Assembly (NCBI GenBank): GCA_910584265.1
Contig: CAJTZE010000004.1
Location: forward strand, 1 to 64,000
DNA length: 64,000 bases
Direction of reading: 5' to 3'
DNA from: an uncultured Dorea sp.
GTDB lineage: Bacteria > Bacillota > Clostridia > Lachnospirales > Lachnospiraceae
How positions within the stretch are numbered: position 1 is the stretch's first letter; every line of letters begins with the position of its first letter. This document shows, one piece after another, positions 53,486 to 61,641 of the stretch. A program made the position numbers and the translations under genes. The notes under the pieces are model-generated. The model worked only from the letters and a program-made list of their open reading frames with translations. It was not told the DNA's origin and searched no databases.

Positions 53486-53788
53486 CCTATATTAAAAAGC
53501 CCGCCCCTAAAATAGGGACGGACTTATCATAATCTCCGCAACCACCCTGTTTTCTTACAAAACAAGTACGAATCTGGCGTACCAACATACGTGGTTTCTG
53601 TAACGGGAAACACCCGTGGAAACTTACAACAGTCATTACTGGTTCTTCGGTTTCCATTCTCAGAGATGATTTTCAAAACCAATCTCCCGCTGTCTTCCAC
53701 CACCGGCAGCTCTCTGTAGGTGAGTCTTTGGTTCCTACTCCTTCTCTTCATTGAATCTAACTTATAGAGTGCAATCTGTTTTTATTCA
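53486..53788 (-). promoter_or_regulatory. T-box riboswitch upstream of porCDAB
   Basis: On the minus strand Stem I carries the characteristic distal block CAGAGAGCTGCCGGTGGTGG followed by AAGACAGC (about 53690-53720) and an AGTA/GAA specifier loop. The antiterminator AGGGTGGTTGCGG (about 53537-53549) is a variant of the T-box, and the terminator is CCGTCCC-loop-GGGGCGG with TTTTT. After TTTTGAA the loop reads AATCATC; ATC followed by A is the best specifier, which would mean tRNA-Ile, but this is not certain. Confidence 0.87.
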
Positions 53789-53794
53789 AAAACA

Positions 53795-53823
53795 ATCTTA
53801 TAATATTTTTCGATAAACGTCAA
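53795..53823 (-). promoter_or_regulatory. Promoter of the por operon leader
   Basis: Minus-strand TTGACG (53818-53823) and TAAGAT (53795-53800) with a 17-bp spacer, just ahead of the T-box. Confidence 0.65.
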
Positions 53824-53897
53824 CATCTTTTTATAATTTTTTCATCTTACAGCACAGAATCTTAACCCCTTTTCCTTTAGCCGCCGTACAAGGGCGC

Positions 53898-54278
53898 TTA
53901 GGAAAATGTATATGAAGCATGCTGACGTCTATATGTATCATTGTCCTTTTGTCTCAGCTCACGTTCTACCTGCGCCAGCTTCGTTTTCAAGTCCTTAATT
54001 CTGGCTTCGTCTGTTTCGGTATTGAGACGTTGTTCCAGTTCTTGCTTTTCCCTCTTCAGTTTTTCAATCTCACGATCCACCTTGTCGGTACTGCCAGTGC
54101 AGCGTTCCACATTATTTCCGGGTTCCTTTTTTTCCTCCGGAATATATTCGTCCCTCCTTGGTTTCAGGGATTGCTCCGGGGCTTCGTCCTCGAACCGCTG
54201 GGCTTTTGGCTCTTTCACGCCAGCGGCAGATACAGACGGCTGCGCCGCGTCATAAATCAAACCAGAAATCGATTGCAT
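53898..54278 (-). CDS. Coiled-coil protein of unknown function
   Basis: 126 residues. After MQSISGLIYDAAQPSVSAAG comes a Pro/Glu/Lys-rich linker, and a strongly predicted coiled coil at about 65-115 (REIEKLKREKQELEQRLNTE...DLKTKLAQVERELRQKD). It is hydrophilic without signal or TM segment. GGAGG lies 8 bases before the ATG. I know no family; similar short proteins occur in Lachnospiraceae. It lies between the por leader and a kinase gene without clear link. Confidence 0.65.
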   Translation of the reverse strand: MQSISGLIYDAAQPSVSAAGVKEPKAQRFEDEAPEQSLKPRRDEYIPEEKKEPGNNVERCTGSTDKVDREIEKLKREKQELEQRLNTETDEARIKDLKTKLAQVERELRQKDNDTYRRQHASYTFS

Positions 54279-54355
54279 GATGTATTCCTCCAATCCAAAA
54301 AAGTATTATTGGCTTCTATAATTCCAGTTTATCGTCCTAATATAGAATTTCAAGT

Positions 54356-55678
54356 CTATTGGCTTGAAATGTTCTCTGGATGTAATGAAATGTTCAGCAG
54401 CACATTCAGCGAAAAATGCCGGTCTGCTTTTTCTGCCAGCACTGCACCATGATATTTTTCTGCTGCCGATTTGATGTTGGCAAGGCCGGTCCCCGCTGGG
54501 GGCAGGGGTTCATCTGAACAGGAATTTTCAAACGACAGCATATAGAAATCACCCTGCCCTTCCCCGGTGATCCGGATGGTCTTCGTTCCTTCGGCCGTCT
54601 GGCACGCACGGACTGCATTGTCCAAAGCGTTTGCAAAAATCACGCATAAATCGAAATCGTCAACCTTACAGCGCTTGGGTAAGCGCAGCATAACCTCTGT
54701 TGAAATTCCATTTTTCTTTGCTAATCCCAGCTTTTCTCCCAGCAGAATATCCACCACTGGATTGCCTGTGTGATAGGGATAGGACAGCACAGCCGAAGCC
54801 GCTTCCAGCTTTTGCAGCCAGGCTTTGCTTTCGTCCAGTTTTCCACTGTTTAACAGGCCGTTCAATACTGACAGATGATTCTTAATATCATGACGGAAAG
54901 CCTTCGTCTGCTCATAACGGATTTGTGCCTCGGCGATATATACCTTTTGCGCCTGAACCGCTTGGGTCAGGGACTGCATCTCTGCCTGAACCTGCAGGCC
55001 GCGGCAAAGATGCCGATAAGCATATAGCGTGCAGAGCAAAGCTCCCAGCCCCAGAACCTGCATAAACAGCAGCGCGGTATGTCTTCCCATATTTTCCAGT
55101 AGAAACTCAAGAGACCGCTCATGATAAAAAGCTTGTGTATAGGAGGTCTGCAAGATATACAATTCTGCGGTAAAAAAGAACAGTACAGGAAACAGCAGAC
55201 AGCCTGCATGTGTTATTTGGCTGATTTCTTCCGGCGATATAGCTTTCAGTACGATTGAGTAACAGGCGGCACAGATGGCAAAGGAGACTGCCGTTGCCAT
55301 AAGAACCAGCAAATATAAAAACAGGGTTTCAACCGCATAGGGAAACACTATCGCTTCTACCGAATTGATAAGACCAAAGGAAAACTGGGAGATGTAGATG
55401 GCAAGAATTGACGCCGCCCAGGATGCGAAAGACCGATTACCCAGGGCAAAACGGTTCATCCCATACAAAATGAGCAGCTCTGCCCCAATCGCCATGATCA
55501 GCGGGAAGGAAACCCTATTTGCAAACCAGTCCAGAATGCAGATAAGAATAATGTATGCGGCAAAATGCCATGCCTTTCGTTTTTTTGCCGTAAGACGGCC
55601 GCAAAAGCAGATATGCATACCTTGAATTATGAGGCAAAATGCATTGATGCATAAACTAAAGTAATCCATATCATCCAT
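54356..55678 (-). CDS. GHKL-type sensor histidine kinase (AgrC/LytS-like), orphaned
   Basis: A 440-residue protein: six or seven TM helices (about 5-230) as a peptide or signal sensor, a coiled linker, the phospho-acceptor motif FRHDIKNHLSVLNGLLN and a GHKL ATPase with FANALDNAVRAC and GTGLANIKSAAEKYHG. Such kinases pair with LytTR response regulators. Here only about 32 C-terminal codons of a LytTR domain remain, overlapping the kinase start, so the cognate regulator is lost from this locus. The kinase reads intact; it may signal to another regulator or be decaying. Confidence 0.87.
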   Translation of the reverse strand: MDDMDYFSLCINAFCLIIQGMHICFCGRLTAKKRKAWHFAAYIILICILDWFANRVSFPLIMAIGAELLILYGMNRFALGNRSFASWAASILAIYISQFSFGLINSVEAIVFPYAVETLFLYLLVLMATAVSFAICAACYSIVLKAISPEEISQITHAGCLLFPVLFFFTAELYILQTSYTQAFYHERSLEFLLENMGRHTALLFMQVLGLGALLCTLYAYRHLCRGLQVQAEMQSLTQAVQAQKVYIAEAQIRYEQTKAFRHDIKNHLSVLNGLLNSGKLDESKAWLQKLEAASAVLSYPYHTGNPVVDILLGEKLGLAKKNGISTEVMLRLPKRCKVDDFDLCVIFANALDNAVRACQTAEGTKTIRITGEGQGDFYMLSFENSCSDEPLPPAGTGLANIKSAAEKYHGAVLAEKADRHFSLNVLLNISLHPENISSQ

Positions 55679-55775
55679 TCCTTTCCTTCATATAACGCAT
55701 GAGCGCCTGTATCATATCCCGTTCACGCAATCTGGAAACAGGGATTTTATGCCCTGCGTCATTATGACAAGAGAT
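55671..55775 (-). pseudogene. Remnant of a LytTR response regulator
   Basis: The frame ending at TGA 55671-55673 reads NDAGHKIPVSRLRERDMIQA and then LMRYMKERNG, the usual end of a LytTR DNA-binding domain. An in-frame stop lies at 55776-55778, so receiver and most of the DNA-binding domain are missing. Its stop overlaps the kinase ATG as in an intact operon. Confidence 0.65.
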
Positions 55776-55800
55776 TCATCATAACAAATTGCAAATTTTA

Positions 55801-55843
55801 TCATTTTCAATACCACATATTCTAACAGAATATCAGAAAATGA
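55801..55843. repeat. Interrupted inverted repeat
   Basis: TCATTTTC (55801-55808) pairs with GAAAATGA (55836-55843), and ATATTCT (55817-55823) with AGAATAT (55827-55833). Together they make a 43-base hairpin between the LytTR remnant and the marR gene; possibly a remnant promoter-operator. Confidence 0.4.
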
Positions 55844-55969
55844 AAATACAGGCAATCTTATTGCTCTAAAATGTCCTTATTTTGTAATCAAATGCCTTCT
55901 GTCCAGTTCCTGCAAAACCTTATCGCCCCGCCAGCTTTATTTCTATTATTTCCCATTATTAGAAACTCA

Positions 55970-56020
55970 TTGACAAACCTGCCTTTTCCATCTACTATTA
56001 TATATAACACAGTGTATATA
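55970..56020 (+). promoter_or_regulatory. marR promoter with overlapping operator
   Basis: TTGACA (55970-55975) and TACTAT (55993-55998) with a 17-bp spacer, immediately followed by the near-palindrome TATATAACAC-A-GTGTATATA (56001-56020). This fits MarR-type autorepression. Confidence 0.65.
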
Positions 56021-56045
56021 CATATTAATGCAGAGGAGAAAAATC

Positions 56046-56456
56046 ATGGCAAGCTTATATAAAAGCGTCTGCTATTGCACAAATCTAAGGCGCAGTTCCA
56101 ACGCAATATCCGAGATTTACGATACCGCATTAAAGAGCACCGGGCTTACCATAGCCCAGTATTATCTTCTCATCAGCCTCTGGCGGCTGGGTTCTGCAAA
56201 TATCACCCACTGGGCAGAGCATGTGGGGCTTGACAGGAGTACCATGGTGAGAAATATAAAGCCTCTTCAAAACCGCGGTCTTATTGAAGCCGCCCCGGGA
56301 AAGGGAAAGACCTTTGCACTGTCAGCCGAAGGCAGGACTACCTTAAATTCCGCGGTTCCTTTGTGGCAGGAAGCGCAGAAGCAGATTGAGACGGCTCTTG
56401 GAAAGGATGACATAGAAGCCTTATTCCGCATCAGCGATAAGCTCTTACAGCTATAA
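56046..56456 (+). CDS. MarR-family transcriptional regulator
   Basis: A 136-residue winged-helix protein: ITHWAEHVGLDRSTMVRNIKPLQNRGLIEAAPG is the recognition region, with dimerisation helices at both ends. ATG 56046 follows GAGGAG at 7 bases. It probably represses itself through the adjacent palindrome and the MATE exporter gene 93 bases downstream, with release by a toxic ligand; this is inference from position. Confidence 0.9.
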   Translation: MASLYKSVCYCTNLRRSSNAISEIYDTALKSTGLTIAQYYLLISLWRLGSANITHWAEHVGLDRSTMVRNIKPLQNRGLIEAAPGKGKTFALSAEGRTTLNSAVPLWQEAQKQIETALGKDDIEALFRISDKLLQL

Positions 56457-56494
56457 TCGCATAAAATGGGCGGCGCGGTAACAGAAAATATAAC

Positions 56495-56523
56495 TTGCTT
56501 ATTGTTATCCCTTAGGTTATCAT
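56495..56523 (+). promoter_or_regulatory. Promoter of the MATE gene
   Basis: TTGCTT (56495-56500) and TATCAT (56518-56523), spacer 17 bp. ATAAC-N9-GTTAT (56490-56508) surrounds the -35 box and could be a regulator site. Confidence 0.5.
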
Positions 56524-56549
56524 AGTATGAAGAGATTGGAGGTCATACT

Positions 56550-57887
56550 ATGAAGCTGGAGGGGAAATCCCTGAAAGGCGATTTTTTTCGATTTATTATT
56601 CCATCCATTACGGCGCAGTGGGTATTCGCACTCTACACCATGGTGGATGGTATTTTTGTGGCACGGGGCGTATCCGAAATTGCGCTGACTGCCGTTAACA
56701 TCTCAATGCCCTATATCATGGCGTTATATGCCGTATCTATTCTGTTTGCAGTGGGCACTTCTACCATTGTCGCTATCATGCTGGGCGAAAGGCGCGTACA
56801 GAAAGCCAATGAGGTATTTACCCAGAATATCTGCCTGCTTGTGCTGTTCTCGGCTATCATTACCATAGTGGTAATGCTGAACTTAAAACCCATTGCCCTG
56901 TTTTTGGGCGCAACCGATGTAAATATCGAATATGTTTTGGATTACCTTGGTGCAATTACCCCTTTTTCCGGGTTATTTATCCTGTCCTATTCCTTTGAGA
57001 CCATTATCAAGACAGACGGATATCCAAAGATGGCAACCTTCATCGTAACTGCAGGCTCGCTGATGAACGTGGTTCTGGACTACCTGATGGTTATGCGGTT
57101 CCATATGGGGATCAGGGGAGCGGCCATTGCAACCGGTATTTCCCATGTTTTTTTGATCGGGCTGTACCTTATGCACTTCTGCGGGAAAAAAGGGATGATC
57201 AAATTTACCGGCTTCCGCCCGAATCTTCCCATAATCTGGCGTCAGATTAAGAATGGAATCCCTTCCTGCATCACAGAGCTGTCCCCGGGACTTATCATAT
57301 TCCTGTTCAATCAGGCAATCCTCCATTACCTGAACGAGGATGCGCTGGTAAGCTACACAATTATTTCCTATGTAAATTCCCTGGCAGTCATGACCATGGT
57401 CGGCATTGCCCAGGGCTATCAGCCGCTTATCAGCTATTATTTTGGGAAAGGACGCATGGACAAATGCGGCCGGCTGTTCCGTTTTGGAATCTTTGCAGTC
57501 ATAGCTGCATCGGCCGCCTTCACCCTTGTATGCATGACAGGCACGGAGACGATCGTCCTCCTGTTTATCTCCTCCGCAGACAGCGCCCTGATCCCATACA
57601 GCGTACAAGTATTCCGCATCTTTGCACTATCCTTCCTGATTGCAGGCTATAACGTAGTGATCGGAGCGTATTTTACAGCCGTAGAACGGCCCGTGGCCGC
57701 CACCGTCATTTCTCTGGCAAGGGGAATGGCCATGCTTGCATTAAGCCTGTTTGTAATGGTGATGCTTTTCGGCGGCGCCGGTATCTGGTGGAGTCCGTTG
57801 ATTTCAGAAATACTAAGCCTTGTGCTTACCCTTATTTTTCTGATTCCTTACCTTCGTTCCAGGCCGTTTTCTATCAGAAATCCATAA
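56550..57887 (+). CDS. MATE-family multidrug efflux protein
   Basis: A 445-residue transporter with 12 predicted TM helices and the MATE start pattern FFRFIIPSITAQWVFALYTMVDGIFVARGVSE. Proteins of this type expel cationic drugs or metabolites in exchange for Na+ or H+. GGAGG stands before the ATG. It follows the MarR gene and ends at a strong bidirectional terminator. Substrate unknown. Confidence 0.92.
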   Translation: MKLEGKSLKGDFFRFIIPSITAQWVFALYTMVDGIFVARGVSEIALTAVNISMPYIMALYAVSILFAVGTSTIVAIMLGERRVQKANEVFTQNICLLVLFSAIITIVVMLNLKPIALFLGATDVNIEYVLDYLGAITPFSGLFILSYSFETIIKTDGYPKMATFIVTAGSLMNVVLDYLMVMRFHMGIRGAAIATGISHVFLIGLYLMHFCGKKGMIKFTGFRPNLPIIWRQIKNGIPSCITELSPGLIIFLFNQAILHYLNEDALVSYTIISYVNSLAVMTMVGIAQGYQPLISYYFGKGRMDKCGRLFRFGIFAVIAASAAFTLVCMTGTETIVLLFISSADSALIPYSVQVFRIFALSFLIAGYNVVIGAYFTAVERPVAATVISLARGMAMLALSLFVMVMLFGGAGIWWSPLISEILSLVLTLIFLIPYLRSRPFSIRNP

Positions 57888-57932
57888 AAGCAGATGAGGC
57901 TCCCTTTACAGGGCTGAGCCTCATCTGCTTTT
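57887..57932. terminator. Bidirectional terminator (MATE / asparaginase)
   Basis: Bases 57887-57902 and 57917-57932 are exact reverse complements (16 bp) around a 14-base loop, with A- and T-tracts at both ends, between two convergent genes. Confidence 0.85.
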
Positions 57933-57935
57933 TAA

Positions 57936-58937
57936 TCACAGAGGAATGGTTACCTCCCGCACCAGATCTATCTGAAAATAATCCCGTATCTCCTCTGGTC
58001 TTGCCGTCTGCCCCAGCACCCACATCAGCTTCGTAACTGCCGCCTCTGCCGTCATATCATACGCCTGGAGCACGCCGCCCTTCAATGCCTGCAGCCCTGT
58101 CTCATAGACCGACAGGTTACTTCCCTCATAAGGGCACTGGCTCCCCGCCAGCACGGTCATTCCGTCCTCAACCGCTTCCCGGACGGCAGACGCAAAATCA
58201 TGTTTGACAAACGGCATTCCGCCCAGTCCGAACCCTTCTATGTAAACACCCCTATATCCCTGCTCCTTCAGCATCCTAAGAATAGACGGGTCAATGCCCG
58301 GATACAGCTTCAGCAGAAATACCCGGTCAGAATACTCCGGCTGCACGCGGAAAACACCCTTCTTCTGTGGCAGGACCTCTTTTCTGACATGCAATCCCAG
58401 TGCGCTGATCTGCGCCGCATTCGGGTAATTGGTACTGTCAAAGGCATCAAAGCTCATGGAACGGACCTTAGAGGTCCTGCAGCCCAGCATGACCTTCCGG
58501 TTAAATGCGGCAAAGACCCCAGGATATCCGCTGGCCGCCATATGGATCGCACACCGGCAGTTTTCCATGGCATCCGCCACCGGATGAGAAATAGAGAGCT
58601 GGCTTCCGGTGATAACTACCGGGATGGGAATGTTCTGCAGCATAAAGGAAAGCATCGATGCCGTATACGCCAGCGTATCAGTCCCGTGGATGATCACAAT
58701 TCCGTCGTGCTTCAGGTATGCCTGCCCGATCCTTACTGCCAGCGCCGCCCAGTCATCGGGAAAAATATTCGCACTGTCCAGAGAACAGAAATCCTCCGTT
58801 TCCATCTCCAGATTCTTTGAGACCATCCGAAGCTCTTCTAAAATCTCCCGGCTTGTCAGGCCGGGGCTCAGTCCCTGCTCGCTATTAACGGAGGAAAGGG
58901 TTCCTCCCGTATTTATGATCAGTATTCTCTTCCTCAT
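57936..58937 (-). CDS. ansA: L-asparaginase (type I, cytoplasmic)
   Basis: A 333-residue enzyme hydrolysing asparagine to aspartate and ammonia. The catalytic threonines are in NTGGTLSS near the start and in IHGTDTLAYTA; the GSQ...HPVADAMEN segment also fits. There is no signal peptide, so it acts in the cytosol, as EcAI. It is a single gene convergent with the MATE gene. GTGGAG-like bases before ATG are weak. Confidence 0.92.
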   Translation of the reverse strand: MRKRILIINTGGTLSSVNSEQGLSPGLTSREILEELRMVSKNLEMETEDFCSLDSANIFPDDWAALAVRIGQAYLKHDGIVIIHGTDTLAYTASMLSFMLQNIPIPVVITGSQLSISHPVADAMENCRCAIHMAASGYPGVFAAFNRKVMLGCRTSKVRSMSFDAFDSTNYPNAAQISALGLHVRKEVLPQKKGVFRVQPEYSDRVFLLKLYPGIDPSILRMLKEQGYRGVYIEGFGLGGMPFVKHDFASAVREAVEDGMTVLAGSQCPYEGSNLSVYETGLQALKGGVLQAYDMTAEAAVTKLMWVLGQTARPEEIRDYFQIDLVREVTIPL

Positions 58938-59012
58938 TACCGTAACTCCTCTATGATTTATCCTGTCTATAATAATAGCAATAGAAGCTGCCCTATGGGC
59001 AGCTCCCTATAT

Positions 59013-59414
59013 TTATTTTGTTTGTGCCATTGAGAATAAGGTTTCTTGTAAAAGTTTAGAGAAATTGATATTATTTTTTTCAGCAAAAGTATTCAACCAT
59101 GCAGGAATAGTAAGGTTCTTCCTTACAGCTTTTTCACCATATTTTTCTTCATAGGCATCAATGTCTAATAATAACATATTTATCATACACCCATTTTCAG
59201 CAGTTATTTCTGAATAGTCGGAAGCATGCGGAATTTTCTCTCCATCTTCGAGTTCTCCTAATATCCATCCACTGGCCGCGTCAATCCCCATTTCAATAGC
59301 CTGTTCTAAATCTTTTCCCTCTGTTACACAACCGGGTAAATCTGGAAATTCTACCACATATCCACCGCTTTGATCTGTAAAAGGCTTAAATACAGCCGGA
59401 TAAATTAGTTTCAA
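59013..59414 (-). CDS. hicB: HicB antitoxin
   Basis: A 133-residue antitoxin: an N-terminal HicB fold (VVEFPDLPGCVTEGKDLEQA, the typical P-D-x-P-G-C motif) and a C-terminal ribbon-helix-helix-like DNA-binding part (LTIPAWLNTFAEKNNINFSKLL). It neutralises HicA and represses the operon. The best start is TTG 59414, with GGAGG 8 bases upstream; an ATG at 59429 would place that site inside the gene. It follows hicA by 39 bases. Confidence 0.9.
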   Translation of the reverse strand: MKLIYPAVFKPFTDQSGGYVVEFPDLPGCVTEGKDLEQAIEMGIDAASGWILGELEDGEKIPHASDYSEITAENGCMINMLLLDIDAYEEKYGEKAVRKNLTIPAWLNTFAEKNNINFSKLLQETLFSMAQTK

Positions 59415-59453
59415 TATATTCACCTCCATTTATATAGATGGAACAAATGGGAC

Positions 59454-59633
59454 TCAAAGCCCCGCTTGTTTCATAATTGATTTTACTGTATCGGGATTCA
59501 AATCCCCTCCATGTTCTGGAATTATAACTTTTCCCGGCTTAGTCGGATGTTTGTATTGGTGGTGTGAGCCTTTTTGCTTTACTTGATACCATCCGTTTTT
59601 TAATATCATGCTCTCAATTTCTCTAAATCTCAT
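59454..59633 (-). CDS. hicA: HicA mRNA interferase toxin
   Basis: 59 residues: MRFREIESMILKNGWYQVKQ then KGSHHQYKHPTKPGKVIIPEH and GGDLNPDTVKSIMKQAGL. This is a complete HicA of the double-stranded RNA-binding-like fold; the His in GSHHQY is the catalytic residue that lets it cleave mRNA. GGAGG precedes the ATG. It is upstream of hicB, the usual order for this family, and shares its promoter. Confidence 0.92.
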   Translation of the reverse strand: MRFREIESMILKNGWYQVKQKGSHHQYKHPTKPGKVIIPEHGGDLNPDTVKSIMKQAGL

Positions 59634-59686
59634 CCAATACCTCCTTATTCATTCATGGCATCTCTCCCTTCCGTTTATTTGATTAT

Positions 59687-59715
59687 ATCATAATGCGTAT
59701 TATGCGCATTGTCAA
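59687..59715 (-). promoter_or_regulatory. hicAB promoter with internal operator
   Basis: Minus-strand TTGACA (59710-59715) and TATGAT (59687-59692), spacer 17 bp. The spacer is almost wholly the palindrome AATGCG-N7-CGCATT (59692-59710), a likely HicB binding site that would block RNA polymerase. Confidence 0.8.
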
Positions 59716-59769
59716 TAATTTTATTCTTTAAAATTACTACAAAAAATATCAACCGCAGATAGGGCAGTC

Positions 59770-60756
59770 TTATATCTCAACATCCGAATACAGTTTTATA
59801 TGGAAGCAGGTTCCCTTTCCCGGCTCACTCCTTACGCTGATATTTCCATTCTGCCGCAGGACAATCTGCTTTGACATGGCAAGCCCGATCCCCACGCTGT
59901 CCTTTGACGCCCCCGTCCCCTTATAAAACCTTTCAAATATATGGGGAAGCTGTTCTCTTGGAATTCCTTCCCCATTATCCTCTACCGTAATCGTAGTTGA
60001 GAAATTATTCTGAGCCGCCAATATCCGGACTCTTCCGCCGGACGGAGTATGCTCCAGACAGTTTTTAATAATATTGGAAACCGCTTCTCTCGTCCAGTGC
60101 CTGTCGCACCATACCTTCATATCCCCCGGCGCCGTCTGGATAAGTTCTATTTCCTTCATCTCTGCCATGATCTCAAAGGGCTGGCAGGCATCATTAAGAA
60201 GCCCCCTTACCGAAACTTCCTCCCTCTTCAGCTTCAGCATATCCGCATCCAATTGTGACAGCGTCAGGAGATTCCGTATCAGCCAGGTGATCCTCCTGAC
60301 CTGAGAATCAATCTTATCTATAAATTCTTCTCTCTTTTCCTCATCCATTTCTCCGGAGCGCAGAAGTTCAGCCATAATCGTAATCGAGGACAGAGGCGTC
60401 TTGATCTGATGGGAAATATCAGAAAGCATTCCCGCAAGATATTCTTTTTCTTTATTTGCATTAGAGGACTCCCTGCTGATCAGCGATACCAGCTTATAGA
60501 GCTCGCTTTCCAAAATAGCAAGCTGTCCTTCCCTGCACCTTTTTAGTCCCGGCAGCCCGATGCCGTCCTGCAGATGCATCAGATTCATCGTCATCTCTTC
60601 CAGATACCGCTCCCTCCTGTAACGAAACCACGCCGTTGTCAAAAACATCAGCGGCATACAGACGCCAAGCACCAGACATGCCGTCCTTAAGTCTGCCGAT
60701 ACCAGACAGATAACTCCCGACAGGATCATGAGCATTAGCTGAATCACAAGTTCCAT
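59770..60756 (-). CDS. Sensor histidine kinase (BceS/VanS-like)
   Basis: A 328-residue kinase with two closely spaced TM helices (about 4-20 and 24-42) and almost no extracellular loop, the 'intramembrane-sensing' type. H-box SDISHQIKTPLSSITIM, N-box SNIIKNCLEH, G1 DNGEGIPREQLP, F-box FERFYKG, G2 SVGIGLAMSKQI and a complete C-terminus are visible. Kinases of this type sense antibiotic peptides through a partner ABC permease. It follows its regulator gene by 29 bases. Confidence 0.9.
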   Translation of the reverse strand: MELVIQLMLMILSGVICLVSADLRTACLVLGVCMPLMFLTTAWFRYRRERYLEEMTMNLMHLQDGIGLPGLKRCREGQLAILESELYKLVSLISRESSNANKEKEYLAGMLSDISHQIKTPLSSITIMAELLRSGEMDEEKREEFIDKIDSQVRRITWLIRNLLTLSQLDADMLKLKREEVSVRGLLNDACQPFEIMAEMKEIELIQTAPGDMKVWCDRHWTREAVSNIIKNCLEHTPSGGRVRILAAQNNFSTTITVEDNGEGIPREQLPHIFERFYKGTGASKDSVGIGLAMSKQIVLRQNGNISVRSEPGKGTCFHIKLYSDVEI

Positions 60757-60785
60757 TTCCTCTTACACCCCCCGACCGGAAAACT

Positions 60786-61472
60786 TTATTTCTCCATCCT
60801 ATAGCCCACGCACCGGACTGTCTGGATCAGCTGTCCCTCTACCGTATCGCCCAGCTTTTTCCGAAGCCTTTTCACATATACGCTCAGTGTATTATCATTA
60901 ACAAAATCCCCGGCGTCATCCCAGATATGATTCAATATCTGTCTTCTCGTCAGCGTCTGTCCCCGGTGGTTTAAAAATATCAGAAGGAGTTTATATTCCA
61001 TTGCAGTAAATATGATTTCCTCCCCGCCGCGGTAAACCCGTCCTGTCTGCAGGTTGACCTGATTTTCTCCGGCCCATACCAGCTGATCCTCTGTACCCGC
61101 CTCCCGGCCAGTCCGCCTTAAGACCGCCTTCATCCTTGCAAGAAGCTCACGGATCCTAAACGGCTTCGGTATATAATCATCAGCGCCCTGCTCCAATGCT
61201 CTGACAGTGTTTACCTCATCGTCACATGCCGTCAGAAATAAAACAGGCTCATCTCCTCTTTTCCGGATTTCCCTGCATACCTGAAATCCGTCTCCATCTG
61301 GAAGCATAACATCCAGCAGGTATAAATCTATCCTGTGATTCTGTCCGATGATTTCCACCGCCTCTAACACAGTTCCCGCTAAAAGCACCCGATAGCCTTC
61401 CTGCTGAAGGGCAAAATGAAGCCCCTCCCTAATATTTTCATCATCCTCTATGATCAATACGCTCAGTTCCAT
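60786..61472 (-). CDS. OmpR-family response regulator
   Basis: A 228-residue regulator: acidic pocket E9/D10/D11, phospho-acceptor D54 (LLDVMLPDG), Lys in PKPF and a winged helix with DDAGDFVNDNTLSVYVKRLRKKLG. ATG 61472 has GGTGGG just upstream; the frame open to 61562 adds residues without homology. It pairs with the kinase that follows. The preceding permease gene suggests a transporter-coupled resistance operon. Confidence 0.93.
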   Translation of the reverse strand: MELSVLIIEDDENIREGLHFALQQEGYRVLLAGTVLEAVEIIGQNHRIDLYLLDVMLPDGDGFQVCREIRKRGDEPVLFLTACDDEVNTVRALEQGADDYIPKPFRIRELLARMKAVLRRTGREAGTEDQLVWAGENQVNLQTGRVYRGGEEIIFTAMEYKLLLIFLNHRGQTLTRRQILNHIWDDAGDFVNDNTLSVYVKRLRKKLGDTVEGQLIQTVRCVGYRMEK

Positions 61473-61546
61473 TTTCCCACCATATCTTCTCCCAGGCACG
61501 CCGCGGCATTCTGCCCGGGCCGCCGTTTTCCTATAGTTTCCCGCAC

Positions 61547-61641
61547 CGGATTTGCGCTGCAAAGCAGCATTTTCCTCTGCAAATCCGTGTGCATCCGCCG
61601 GAGGCTCTAAGGAAGCGATGATTTAATCAGCGTTTCCTTAG
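61547..61641. repeat. Cluster of inverted repeats between permease and regulator
   Basis: CGGATTTGC (61547-61555) pairs with GCAAATCCG (61579-61587) enclosing GCTGC/GCAGC; then CTAAGGAAGCG (61607-61617) pairs with CGTTTCCTTAG (61631-61641) with one mismatch. The second dyad overlaps the permease stop codon. They may be terminators without T-run or copies of a short interspersed repeat. Confidence 0.5.

Noticed and set aside
53527..53751. A 74-codon minus-strand frame before porC
   Set aside because: The stretch is the T-box leader; RNA motifs explain it and the translation has no protein-like features.
56973..57608. A 211-codon minus-strand frame opposite the MATE gene
   Set aside because: Shadow of the membrane protein's codons, no ribosome site and no recognisable domain.
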